A stretch of 55,467 nucleotides of DNA from JAFGOG01 sp034429215 (GTDB lineage Bacteria > Chloroflexota > Anaerolineae > JAAYZQ01): positions 1 through 55,467 of the forward strand of contig DAOUGI010000107.1 of assembly GCA_034429215.1 (NCBI GenBank). Reading direction: 5' to 3'. Positions 26,096-34,312 of this stretch are shown here, piece by piece. Position numbers and translations under genes: made by a program. Within the stretch, counting starts at the first letter, position 1. Every line of letters starts with the position of its first letter. Under the pieces are notes generated by a model. The model saw nothing but the letters and a program-made list of their open reading frames with translations. It did not search any database and was not told the origin of the DNA.

Positions 26096-26311
26096 CTATT
26101 CGCGGCCGTCTGGCGTGCGAGGCAAGGGCGAGATTCTGAACCGGCACTCGCCGGCGCCCGATACGACGGACTTGACAAACTCAACGGCCACCGGCCGGCC
26201 TAGGACGGCCTCCCACATGACCCTGACGAACGCAGTTGAGCAGTGGCAATAGCTCGCTGCTCGATCATGCCAAAGATTGCTTTGCTCATAGGTTTCTCCC
26301 GTACCACGACC
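26096..26311 (-). pseudogene. C-terminal remnant of a V4R / ATC-hydrolase-like protein
   Basis: An open stretch of 71 codons between a TAA at 26312-26314 and a TAG at 26096-26098 has no proper start codon or SD. It reads as the end of a ligand-binding protein: SYCHCSTAFVRVMWE, then VLGRPVAVEFVKSVVSG, then ECRFRI. The C-x-C, the LGRPV-x-VE strand and the closing C-x-F-x-I are what I recall from V4R and L-2-amino-thiazoline-4-carboxylate-hydrolase-like proteins. The 5' two thirds are missing. In another frame a short ATG reading (MSKAIFGMIEQRA...) starts at about 26290; I take that as chance. Family recognition is from memory. Confidence 0.5.
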
Positions 26312-26342
26312 TTACCCGTCCTGCGACCGGTTAGCACTAAGC

Positions 26343-27116
26343 TCAGCCCATAACCGGGGCGACATTCAGGCCGCCGTCGATGACAAATACCGCACCGCTG
26401 ACGAAATCGGAGGCGGATGAGGCCAAGAACAAAGCCAGTCCGGCCACGTCCTCCGGCTCGCCAAAGCGACCCAGAGGCGTACGGGTCAGGATCGACCCGG
26501 CGATGTCGGGGGTCTGCCACAGCAACTCACTGAAGCGGGTCTTGATCACGCCCGGGGCGATGGCGTTGACCTGGATGTTGGCCGGGCCCAGCTCCATGGC
26601 CAACTGTTGGGTCAAGGCGATGACGGCCGCTTTCGAAATGCCGTACAAGCCCATTCCCGGTGGCGGACGCAGCCCGGCCGTCGACACCAGGTTGATGATC
26701 TTGCCGCCGCCCTGCGCCTCCATGTGGGGCACGACCGCCTTGCAGACGCGAAAGACGCCCTTGGCGTTAATATCCAGGATCTTGTCCCACTGGCCCTCAT
26801 CGGCGGTAAGCAACGGTCCAAAGTGGGGGTTGGTGGCAGCATTGTTGACGGTTATGTCGATTCGACCGTAGGTCTCCAGAGCGCGGGCTACCAGAGCGGT
26901 CACATCGTCGGGCTGGCCGACGTGGGCCTGGACGGCCAGCGCGCGGCCGCCGGCAGCTTCTATCCCGGCGGCGACGGCCTGGACACTGTCCAGCTTGCGG
27001 CTGGAGACAACGACCCGGGCGCCAGCCTGGGCAAAGCGCAGGGCGATAGCCTTGCCGATGCCGCGCGAGGCGCCGGTGATCAGGGCTACTTTGCCTTCAA
27101 GTAAGAATTCGGCCAT
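26343..27116 (-). CDS. Short-chain dehydrogenase/reductase (SDR)
   Basis: 257 residues and a classical SDR. The nucleotide-binding motif is TGASRGIG (~14-21), followed by NNAA (~90-93), the catalytic Ser in NLVSTAG, YGISK with the catalytic Tyr and Lys (~158-162), and a PGVIKT segment. The position of an Arg rather than an Asp after the second strand (SSRK) suggests NADP(H). The substrate is unknown. The ATG follows GGAGG by 4 nt. It begins 37 nt after the GH31 gene ends on the same strand, so the two are probably co-transcribed and it may act on a sugar or polyol. Confidence 0.9.
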   Translation of the reverse strand: MAEFLLEGKVALITGASRGIGKAIALRFAQAGARVVVSSRKLDSVQAVAAGIEAAGGRALAVQAHVGQPDDVTALVARALETYGRIDITVNNAATNPHFGPLLTADEGQWDKILDINAKGVFRVCKAVVPHMEAQGGGKIINLVSTAGLRPPPGMGLYGISKAAVIALTQQLAMELGPANIQVNAIAPGVIKTRFSELLWQTPDIAGSILTRTPLGRFGEPEDVAGLALFLASSASDFVSGAVFVIDGGLNVAPVMG

Positions 27117-27153
27117 GGTTCCTCCATACCACCATATCTTGCATCTTTTTCAT

Positions 27154-29562
27154 CTATTGTCCGATGACACTCGACAGCGCGGCCAGATGACTATCGGTGA
27201 GATAGGCACTGTGGTTCATGAGCAAAGCGGGATCCTCCAAGACACCAAGCAGATCCTGATCGATCCGGTGCTTGGCCTCGGTGTCCAATCGAAACGCGCG
27301 CAGCATCTTGCGACAGGTCTCCAGACGTCGATCTCGACGGGACAGAAGCGTTCCGGTGCGCACACTACAGGTCAGGGTCAACTCGTCCGACGGCGAGAGG
27401 ACGATGCCGGCTATACTCAGGGTTTCGGCAGCCTCGTCGTATATGTAGTCAGCCGGGCGGTCCCGACCACAAATCGAGAGATGCAAGCGATCCGGGCGCC
27501 GGATGCCGTGAACCACCAAGTTATAGATCCGCTCAGGCGGAATGAGCGAGACATCCCCCTGAGCAGGCGCCACTGTGAACAGCAAGCGCTGCTCCTGCCA
27601 CGTCTGAAACAAGGGGATAATACAGCCACAGCCCGCCAGATAAGCCTGCGTGTCACCGTCGTCTTCGTACAGATCAAAGCGATTGTCGGCTCCCGCGAAA
27701 ACGTGCACGGCCAGTTCCGCAGGGTTGGCAACCCCACCCCAACCCACCCGAGGACCAAGAGGAACGATCCCTCCCGCTTTGGCCAGCACAGGGATCTCGT
27801 CCAAGGCACCGTACAGGGTGTGCCAGCGGCCTCCGGCATAATGCTGTCCGCTGAAAAAGTCGAACCAGTCACCGGCAGGCAGCCAGACTGCCTGCCTGCT
27901 GAGACGCGTGTCGGCATCGCGGGGCACCACGAACGGGGCGGCGATCAGTTCGCTGCCGAACAGGTATTGGTTTGGACTGTGGTAAGCTTCTTCCGCTTCT
28001 GGATAGAGGAAGTACATGGGCAAGACGAGGGGACGGCTCTGCACGGCACACCGCCAAGCCATCGAATACAGGTAGGGGATCAAGGCGTGGCGCAGTCGCA
28101 TCGCAGCCTGTGTGATATGCAAAACCTCGCCGCCGTAGCCCCATGGCCGGCGCTCGTGGTAAGGGTTCTTGGTGCTGTGCAGCCGGAAGATGGGACTCAA
28201 GATCCCAAACTGGACCCAACGGGTATACAGCTCTGGATCCTCAATGCCCCGGAAATGGCCGCCGATATCGTGGCTCCACCAGCCAAAACCTACGTTCGCT
28301 GCCGTCGCCGTAAAATAGGGCTGAAAGGCCAGCGAGCTCCAGCTAACAATCGTATCACCCGAGAACCCGATGGGGTAACGGTGGCTACCGAGGCCGCCCC
28401 ACCGAGTAAACACGAATGGGCGTTTCTGTCCATCGCGGGCCAGGTCGTAAAAGTGGAGATGGTTTAGCCACCAGAGCGGATCCAGGCCGGCCATCTGGCT
28501 TGTGTTGCCCTGCTGCCAGTCCACCCACCAAAAGTCCACTCCCTTCGCTTCCAGCGGGTGGTGAAGGACCTCGAAATAGGCAGCTGCAAAGTCCGGATTG
28601 GCGATGTCAAAGAGCACCGGGTCGGCACTAGCAGGATCGACGCCGAGGCGCCGGGCCATTTCTGAGTATTGCGCCTCGTGAGGATGGATGCCGGCGGCCG
28701 GGTGCAGGTTCAGCGAGACCTTCAGACCTTGCTCGTGAAGGTTATCCATAAACCCTTCTGGATCGGGGAAAAGGCTTCTGTTCCACGTGTAGCCGGTCCA
28801 ACCCGATGAGGCATTGCCAGTCTGGGTAATGTGCCAGTCCATATCGACAATGCAGACCGACAGCGGAATGCCGTGGGCCTCAAACTCTCGCATCAACTGC
28901 AGCAGTTCCGCCTGGGAGTAGTCCCAATATCGTGACCACCAATTGCCCAGTGCCCAGCGGGGGATGAGCGGGATTGGTCCTGCCACTCGGCAGAAATCCT
29001 GCAAGCAGCCAAGGTAGTCATGGCCATAGCCAAAGAAGTACAGATCAAGGTTCTCCGGAATGGCGCGGGGCGCCAACCAGCCACTTGGGTCGAATACGAG
29101 ACCGGCCGAGTCGTCTACCACAGCCCAACCAGACCTGGAGATCAGACCCTGATCCAGGTGGACGCGGCCGTCGGCGCCGTCCAACGTACGAGCTGTGCCG
29201 CGGAGGTTACCCGGATCGCGCTCCCCATAGTGCCAGATCCCTCCAGATCGCCTTAGCTCAATGGAGAGGGTCTCTCTCGTGAATCCTTTGGAACTGACCA
29301 CGTAACAGAGGTGAAGTTGCTCGGTGATGATTTCCAACTGCGCTGCTGAGCGTTTCACCTCAAATTCGGGCGCCGGCTGCTGCCGGTACCAGAAGGCCTG
29401 GCTGGCGCGATCCTCAAACCGGTCCCGGGGGCTAAACTCTAGCCGTATGAGTCGCGGGGTCAATATGGTAAAGCGGGCGCTCGGACCGCAAATCACAGCC
29501 GCCGGGTCAGGAATAGGTCGAAACGGAATATGAAAGTGGCTGGGCATGCGAGATGATTTCAT
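27154..29562 (-). CDS. Glycoside hydrolase family 31 (alpha-glucosidase/alpha-xylosidase type)
   Basis: 802 residues from the ATG at 29562. There is an N-terminal beta-sandwich, a TIM barrel with SVCIVDMDWH and GVDFWWVDWQQG (the catalytic Asp sits here in a W-x-D-W context), FSGDTIVSW as the likely acid/base region, HDIGGH and the C-terminal beta domains. The family removes alpha-linked glucose or xylose from non-reducing ends by a retaining mechanism. There is no signal peptide, so it is probably cytoplasmic and acts on imported oligosaccharides. The ATG begins exactly 7 nt after a perfect -10 box, so the mRNA is probably leaderless. Longer frames start upstream of the predicted transcript start. 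Confidence 0.9.
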   Translation of the reverse strand: MKSSRMPSHFHIPFRPIPDPAAVICGPSARFTILTPRLIRLEFSPRDRFEDRASQAFWYRQQPAPEFEVKRSAAQLEIITEQLHLCYVVSSKGFTRETLSIELRRSGGIWHYGERDPGNLRGTARTLDGADGRVHLDQGLISRSGWAVVDDSAGLVFDPSGWLAPRAIPENLDLYFFGYGHDYLGCLQDFCRVAGPIPLIPRWALGNWWSRYWDYSQAELLQLMREFEAHGIPLSVCIVDMDWHITQTGNASSGWTGYTWNRSLFPDPEGFMDNLHEQGLKVSLNLHPAAGIHPHEAQYSEMARRLGVDPASADPVLFDIANPDFAAAYFEVLHHPLEAKGVDFWWVDWQQGNTSQMAGLDPLWWLNHLHFYDLARDGQKRPFVFTRWGGLGSHRYPIGFSGDTIVSWSSLAFQPYFTATAANVGFGWWSHDIGGHFRGIEDPELYTRWVQFGILSPIFRLHSTKNPYHERRPWGYGGEVLHITQAAMRLRHALIPYLYSMAWRCAVQSRPLVLPMYFLYPEAEEAYHSPNQYLFGSELIAAPFVVPRDADTRLSRQAVWLPAGDWFDFFSGQHYAGGRWHTLYGALDEIPVLAKAGGIVPLGPRVGWGGVANPAELAVHVFAGADNRFDLYEDDGDTQAYLAGCGCIIPLFQTWQEQRLLFTVAPAQGDVSLIPPERIYNLVVHGIRRPDRLHLSICGRDRPADYIYDEAAETLSIAGIVLSPSDELTLTCSVRTGTLLSRRDRRLETCRKMLRAFRLDTEAKHRIDQDLLGVLEDPALLMNHSAYLTDSHLAALSSVIGQ

Positions 29563-29569
29563 GGTCACC

Positions 29570-29598
29570 ATTATACTCTGATCCGGTTGGACGGGCAA
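29570..29598 (-). promoter_or_regulatory. Promoter of the GH31-SDR pair
   Basis: On the minus strand TTGCCC (29593-29598) and TATAAT (29570-29575) are 17 bp apart. The predicted transcript start coincides with the ATG at 29562. Confidence 0.7.
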
Positions 29599-29652
29599 GA
29601 TAGCGATGCAATATCTATCTTGGAGAATGACGGGATGGGCACTTGCCGATTC

Positions 29653-29681
29653 TTGACCGGTCTGAGGCTCCGTGGTACACT
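29653..29681 (+). promoter_or_regulatory. Possible promoter of the NUDIX gene
   Basis: TTGACC (29653-29658) and TACACT (29676-29681) are 17 bp apart. The predicted start near 29688 would fall inside the ribosome-binding site, so the exact start is uncertain. Confidence 0.45.
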
Positions 29682-29699
29682 TATCGGAGGAGCAGAATC

Positions 29700-30152
29700 T
29701 TGAGCGATCTACCGGTGATAAGGTACGCCGCCGCCGGTGGCGTGGTGGCCGACGGCGAGCGGGTGTTGGTTATTACGCGACCGGGCCGGATGGGACCAGA
29801 CGGGCGGCCGGAGGTGCGGCTGCCCAAAGGCCACGTCGAGCCAGGCGAAAGCCACGAACAGGCCGCACGGCGCGAGGTGGGCGAGGAAGCTGGGCTGCTG
29901 GAGGCAACGATTGTGGCCGATCTGGGCCACCAGCAGGTCGAGTTCGAGTCGCGGAACAGGCACATCATCCGCAACGAGTCCTTTTTTCTGATGACACCAT
30001 CGCCAAACGCTCCGCCAGGCCAGGCAGAGGGGCAGTTTACCCCGGTATGGCTGAGCTGGAAGGAAGCGCTTGCGCAGCTCACCTTTGAGGCCGAGCGGGA
30101 ATGGGTGCGGCGGGCCCGTGAAACGATCCAGAGGAATTCAAGGGCGACGTAG
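29700..30152 (+). CDS. NUDIX hydrolase
   Basis: 150 residues with a full NUDIX box, GHVEPGESHEQAARREVGEE followed by AGL. The start is the TTG at 29700 because GGAGGAG lies 7 nt before it; an earlier in-frame start has no SD. The sequence up to the box (AAGGVVADGERVLVITRP, then LPKGHVEPGE) resembles the Ap4A/diadenosine-polyphosphate or (d)NTP pyrophosphatase groups, but the substrate is not determined. The last ten codons are built from unit 1 of the 47-bp tandem repeat. The gene converges with a metallophosphoesterase. Confidence 0.9.
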   Translation: MSDLPVIRYAAAGGVVADGERVLVITRPGRMGPDGRPEVRLPKGHVEPGESHEQAARREVGEEAGLLEATIVADLGHQQVEFESRNRHIIRNESFFLMTPSPNAPPGQAEGQFTPVWLSWKEALAQLTFEAEREWVRRARETIQRNSRAT

Positions 30153-30263
30153 GCCGAACGGCCTGTGAGACGATCCAGAGGAATTCAGGAGTGACGTAGG
30201 CCAAACGGCCTACACGACGATCCAGGGGAATTCAAGGGTGACATAGGCCGGTCGGCCATAGTC
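30123..30263. repeat. Three tandem copies of a 47-bp unit
   Basis: Units begin at 30123, 30170 and 30217, each opening with ACGATCCAG and containing GGAATTCA and TAGGCC...GGCC. Unit 1 encodes the C-terminus of the NUDIX protein. Unit 3 encodes, on the other strand, the C-terminus of the phosphoesterase. Unit 2 fills the space between them. Confidence 0.85.
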
Positions 30264-31025
30264 GCTGCCGACGACGTGCGATTCGACCAAGCCATGAGGC
30301 GCAGCGATCGGCCACACGCCACCATGATGGGTGTGACCGCTGACGACGTGGGTCACCTTGGGGCAGCGGACGATGGCCTGACCCAGCGTCAGGTTGCCAA
30401 AGTAGGCGTTGCCAAAGCTCCAGGCCAGGTCACCCGGCCGGCGCTCCAGGTTTTCGGCAAAGGGTGGCACGTGGGTAACCACCAGAATCTGGGTGATGGC
30501 CGGGTCGCCACAAAGTTTGTCCAAGCGCGCTGTAAAAGCCTGCAGCTCCTGGGCGGCAAATTCCTCGTCGGTGGCCTCCCAATCGACATAGTTGCCGTCG
30601 TTGTTGAACATCCCCTTGTTGATATAGTAATCGTTTGGGCCGAGCGGGACTGACAGGTCACGGGCGGAATAGTCGTACCAACCCAACGTGCCACAGACAC
30701 CCAGGCTGCCCAGGTGGAATATCTCCCGATCCAGCCAGATAAAGCCAGCCTGGCGGGCAGATTGCTCGAGTAGGTGATCCCACAGCGATTGGCTGTTATG
30801 GTCACCCGACCAGACGTCGTGGTTGCCAGCCAGGGCCAGCTTGGGGCAGGTCAGGCCGGAAAAGAGGCTCAAAGCCCGTTGGAAGTTGGCCAGTGGGTGA
30901 CCAAGGTCACCGGCCAGAACCAGACAATCGGGCCGCTCACGCTGGACCTGCTGGGCAAAACGTTCCAGCGCCGGCCTCGACCGGGCGTGGTAATGAAGAT
31001 CGGCGGACAACAGAACCCGGATCAT
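30210..31025 (-). CDS. Calcineurin-like metallophosphoesterase
   Basis: 271 residues with the complete metal-ligand series: SADLHYH (D-x-H), LAGDLGHP (GD), LAGNHDVW (GNHD), VVTHVPPF (H) and SGHTHHGG (GHxH). The two-metal site hydrolyses phosphomonoesters or diesters; the substrate is unknown. It is the last gene of a long leftward string, 66 bp after a small membrane protein gene. The final residues (VTLEFPWIVV) are encoded by unit 3 of the 47-bp repeat, so the C-terminus was probably shaped by the duplication. Confidence 0.88.
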   Translation of the reverse strand: MIRVLLSADLHYHARSRPALERFAQQVQRERPDCLVLAGDLGHPLANFQRALSLFSGLTCPKLALAGNHDVWSGDHNSQSLWDHLLEQSARQAGFIWLDREIFHLGSLGVCGTLGWYDYSARDLSVPLGPNDYYINKGMFNNDGNYVDWEATDEEFAAQELQAFTARLDKLCGDPAITQILVVTHVPPFAENLERRPGDLAWSFGNAYFGNLTLGQAIVRCPKVTHVVSGHTHHGGVWPIAAPHGLVESHVVGSDYGRPAYVTLEFPWIVV

Positions 31026-31091
31026 CGGAACAGTCCGAAAGCCCAGTTTCCCAGTCGGAAAGCAGAAATCGGGTCTCTCATTGCACCAAGG

Positions 31092-31316
31092 CTATAAGAC
31101 ATCCCCGATTAATACGCCTAACAGCCCGATGATGACGCCCAGGTGAAGCAGCAGATTACCATCGCCGAGCAGAAATAGCAGAAAGTTGCTTTGAGACCCT
31201 TCCGGCACTAACGCATAAATCACGCACCGGACGATGAAATTGAGCAGAACAAGCGCCACGCCGATCAGAACCGGTACTCCACGCACCGCTGCCAACCTGT
31301 CCAAGAATCGGGTCAT
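31092..31316 (-). CDS. Small hydrophobic membrane protein
   Basis: 74 residues with two or three membrane segments (VLIGVALVLLNFIVRCVIYAL; LLFLL; LGVIIGLLGVLIGDVL). No family is recognised. A good GGAGGG ribosome-binding site precedes the ATG, and it sits 20 bp after the TPR protein gene. The placement and the SD make it a real gene despite its size. Confidence 0.65.
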   Translation of the reverse strand: MTRFLDRLAAVRGVPVLIGVALVLLNFIVRCVIYALVPEGSQSNFLLFLLGDGNLLLHLGVIIGLLGVLIGDVL

Positions 31317-31336
31317 GTTACCCTCCGCTGTCAGAA

Positions 31337-32965
31337 TCAGTCCGTCTTCTGGTCCTTGCCCAGCGACGGGTCCAGTTCTACTGCTTTGTTCAGATCACGG
31401 CTGGCCTTGTCGTACTCGCCCTTGCTGCCGTAGGCCATCCCCCGGCTGTAGTAGGCAACGGCCAGGTTTGGATTAAGCACCAACGACCGATCCAGATCGC
31501 GGATGGCCTGGTCGTAATCGCCCAGCTTTTCATATGCCGCACCTCGATGGGCAAGAGCCACGGCCAACGCCGGATCGAGTTCCAGGGCTCGGTTAAAGTC
31601 CTCAATGGCCCCCCGATAATCCCGGGCTACTACCTTGGCCGCACCCCTCGCGTTGTAGATCAGGGCGCTCCTGGGCTGAAGCTCAACGGCCTGATCATAG
31701 TCGGAAATAGCCTCGGCATGGTTGCCGGTAGCCAGGTAAATGTCCGCCCGGGCGGCGTAAGCCGGTGCAAAGGAAGGCGCCAGCTCGATGGATCGCGCCA
31801 GATCAGCCAGGGCTTCGCTGTTCATGTCGAGGCGGCCGCGGACAAGGCCACGCTGGTAGAACGCATCGTACCCCTGAGGAGTGAGGGCACAGGCTCGGTC
31901 CAGGTCAGCCAGCGCCGCCGGCGAATCGCCCTGAGCTGCCCGTGCCACGCCACGCGCTATGCAGGCACCGGCATGCCCACTATCAAGGTCCAGCGCTTTG
32001 TTCTGGTCCTGGAACGCCTTGGCGTGGTCGCCCTGCCTGGCGTGAAGCAAACCACGGCGGTAATAACCTTCGACGAAGGCCGGGTCGAGGCGGATGGCCC
32101 GGGCATAGTCCTCCATAGCCCGTTTGTCCTCGCCAAGCTGCTCCCGGCACAACCCACGGTAGAGGTAACCCCGGGGTTCTTCATTCAGCTTTAGCGCCCG
32201 TTCTAGATCCTGCATCGCACCCTGAGGCTGGCCTAGAGCACAACTCACCAGAGCACGGCCGATCAATGGGTCTTGGTCTCCGGCGGCCAGGCCGATCGCC
32301 TTGTTGTAGTAGGTCAGCGCCCGCTCGTGCTGGCCCAGGTAGTAACAAAAGCCTGCCATGCGCGACAGCTCGTCGGCTCGTTGGTGCACCTGGTTAGTAT
32401 TCTGCCCCTTGCGGACCGAGGCCGAAACAACCGTCTCGATCCGCTCTAGCTTGGTAAGGATCTGTCGCATCTCACCGCGCAGCTCAGGAGACAGATCGGA
32501 CGCGTCCGGCATGATGCGCCTAGGATCGGGCAAGCCGCCCTCCTGCCGGAGTTGGTCAAGTTGGCCCCAGAGATGGTCCTTCTCTTCACGGATCAGGTCA
32601 TCGCGCAGATCGAGCTCGGCGCGGAAGGCATGCTGCTCTTCCTTGGAGAGCGCGATCTGCTGCTCCAAGATCTTTACTTCGTTGGTGTGCAGCCGGTCGA
32701 GCCGGTCCAGGTGGCGATCAAAGGCACTACTCCGCCGTTGAAGGGCAAAGGCTATCAGCAGCTCGATAACCGCGACAGTAAACAGCAGGACAACCGGGCC
32801 CCAGCGGTCAATGGCCAGATCGACGATCAGATAATCCGCCCAAGCCTTGACATATGAGGAACTGGGCAGCATCCAGCTCCACCAACGCCACAAGAGTATT
32901 GCAAGTACAACCAAAACCACTGCAACGACAAGAATAATGAGCCAAGATACTCGACGTTTTCGCAT
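31337..32965 (-). CDS. Membrane-anchored TPR-repeat protein
   Basis: 542 residues. One or two N-terminal membrane helices (IILVVAVVLVVLAILLW and VVLLFTVAVIELLIAFAL) are followed by a charged coiled coil (~85-150). About ten tetratricopeptide repeats then run from ~residue 195 to 530 with the usual A-x-x-x-Y-x-x-A-I and P spacing (for example YYNKAIGLAAGD, AMEDYARAIRLDP, AIEDFNRALELDP, AIRDLDRSLVLNP). TPRs mediate protein-protein contacts. The gene follows hflX by 22 bp with GGAGGG upstream of the ATG. The partner is unknown. Confidence 0.85.
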   Translation of the reverse strand: MRKRRVSWLIILVVAVVLVVLAILLWRWWSWMLPSSSYVKAWADYLIVDLAIDRWGPVVLLFTVAVIELLIAFALQRRSSAFDRHLDRLDRLHTNEVKILEQQIALSKEEQHAFRAELDLRDDLIREEKDHLWGQLDQLRQEGGLPDPRRIMPDASDLSPELRGEMRQILTKLERIETVVSASVRKGQNTNQVHQRADELSRMAGFCYYLGQHERALTYYNKAIGLAAGDQDPLIGRALVSCALGQPQGAMQDLERALKLNEEPRGYLYRGLCREQLGEDKRAMEDYARAIRLDPAFVEGYYRRGLLHARQGDHAKAFQDQNKALDLDSGHAGACIARGVARAAQGDSPAALADLDRACALTPQGYDAFYQRGLVRGRLDMNSEALADLARSIELAPSFAPAYAARADIYLATGNHAEAISDYDQAVELQPRSALIYNARGAAKVVARDYRGAIEDFNRALELDPALAVALAHRGAAYEKLGDYDQAIRDLDRSLVLNPNLAVAYYSRGMAYGSKGEYDKASRDLNKAVELDPSLGKDQKTD

Positions 32966-32987
32966 GGTTAGCGCCCCTCCAACCTGC

Positions 32988-34304
32988 TTAGATGATAAAC
33001 GGCCGGAACTGCTCGAACCACCGGCGTGGCAAATACCCCTTTAGTTTGGTCCCCCTGGCACCGTGTGACTCTTCTACAACTGTACCATGCTCATGAAAAA
33101 GAGCCACAAGATCGCCCCGGGCATAAGGAACCCGGACGGTAAGGTACACCAAGCCAACCGAGAGGATCTGTTCGATCCTGTCCAGCAAATCAGGTATACC
33201 GCTTCCGGCGGTGGCCGAGATCGGCACGCTATTTGGAAAATCGCAGCAGATGGAGGGGGCCAGCGCCGGATCGGGAAGCCGGTCGATCTTGTTGAGAGCG
33301 ACAATAATCGGCCGGTCAGCAGCTCCCAAATCGACGAGTGCCTGACTGACCGTTTCAGCCTGCTGGCAGACATTCAGGTGTGTTATGTCGACTACGTGCA
33401 GCAGCAGGTCCGCTTCGTTGATCTCTTCCAGTGTGGCGCGGAAGGCAGCCACCAAAGAGGTTGGCAGTTTCTGGATGAAGCCAACGGTATCGGAAAAGAG
33501 CACTTCGCGGCCGCTCGGCAGGGTTACACGCCGCGTTGTCGGATCGAGGGTAGCAAAGAGCTTGTCTTCGACCAGCACATCAGCCCCAGACAGCGCATTG
33601 AGCAGCGTCGATTTTCCGGCATTGGTATAGCCTACGATGGCCACCACCGGCACCGCAACTCGCTCGCGCTGCTTGCGGTGCAGCCGGCGATGGCGGCGAA
33701 CGCCTTCCAAGTCAGTCTTGATCTGGGCTATGCGCCGGCCGATCTCACGCCGGTCCACTTCGAGCTGGGTTTCGCCTGGGCCACGCAGCCCCACACCCGC
33801 CGCTCCACCCCGGGCCGCCCCACCGCCTGCCTGTCGCGCCAGGTGGGTCCAGGCCCGGGTCAGGCGTGGCAGCAGATACTGGTACTGGGCCAACTCCACC
33901 TGGAGCTGGCCCTCCCGTGTCCTGGCATGTTGGGCAAAGATGTCCAAGATCAGGCCGGTGCGATCCATCACCCGTACCTGGTCTCCAAGCCTTTTTTCCA
34001 GATTCCGCAACTGGCGCGGCGAAAGCTCCTCGTCAAAGACGACAAAACCAAAGCCCAGATCGTCGCGCAGGTCGAGCAGTTCTGAGACCTTGCCCGAGCC
34101 AACAAGGGTGGCCGGGTCAAAGCGATCGATCCGCTGCCACGTTTGCCCGGCTACCTCGAGGCCGGCAGTTTGGGCCAACTGGCCCAGCTCAGCCAGCGAG
34201 TCCTCAATTGCCCAGCCATCCTTTTGGCCCTTGAGCTGCGCCCCGACCAACAATACTCGCCCTGACGCAGTCCCAGCCACGAGCGCATCCCGCGAGATAC
34301 CCAC
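32988..34304 (-). CDS. hflX: Ribosome-associated GTPase HflX
   Basis: 438 residues. The N-terminal HflX domain (LAELGQLAQTAG, then the RDLGFGFVVFDEELSPRQLRN-like region) is followed by a coiled, glycine-rich linker (GGGAARGGAAGVGLRGPGE) and the GTPase domain: G1 GYTNAGKS, G3 DTVGF, G4 NKID. A short C-terminal domain ends in a helical tail. The family splits stalled 70S ribosomes and rescues them under stress. The start is a GTG at 34304 adjacent to GGGAG; the spacing is short, so a slightly different start is possible. It lies 8 bp after the aminotransferase gene. Confidence 0.95.
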   Translation of the reverse strand: MGISRDALVAGTASGRVLLVGAQLKGQKDGWAIEDSLAELGQLAQTAGLEVAGQTWQRIDRFDPATLVGSGKVSELLDLRDDLGFGFVVFDEELSPRQLRNLEKRLGDQVRVMDRTGLILDIFAQHARTREGQLQVELAQYQYLLPRLTRAWTHLARQAGGGAARGGAAGVGLRGPGETQLEVDRREIGRRIAQIKTDLEGVRRHRRLHRKQRERVAVPVVAIVGYTNAGKSTLLNALSGADVLVEDKLFATLDPTTRRVTLPSGREVLFSDTVGFIQKLPTSLVAAFRATLEEINEADLLLHVVDITHLNVCQQAETVSQALVDLGAADRPIIVALNKIDRLPDPALAPSICCDFPNSVPISATAGSGIPDLLDRIEQILSVGLVYLTVRVPYARGDLVALFHEHGTVVEESHGARGTKLKGYLPRRWFEQFRPFII

Positions 34305-34312
34305 CTCCCAGC

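Noticed and set aside
26995..28467. A 490-codon open frame on the plus strand opposite the SDR and GH31 genes
   Set aside because: Spans two genes on the other strand, has no domain, and its residues show only GC-rich shadow composition.
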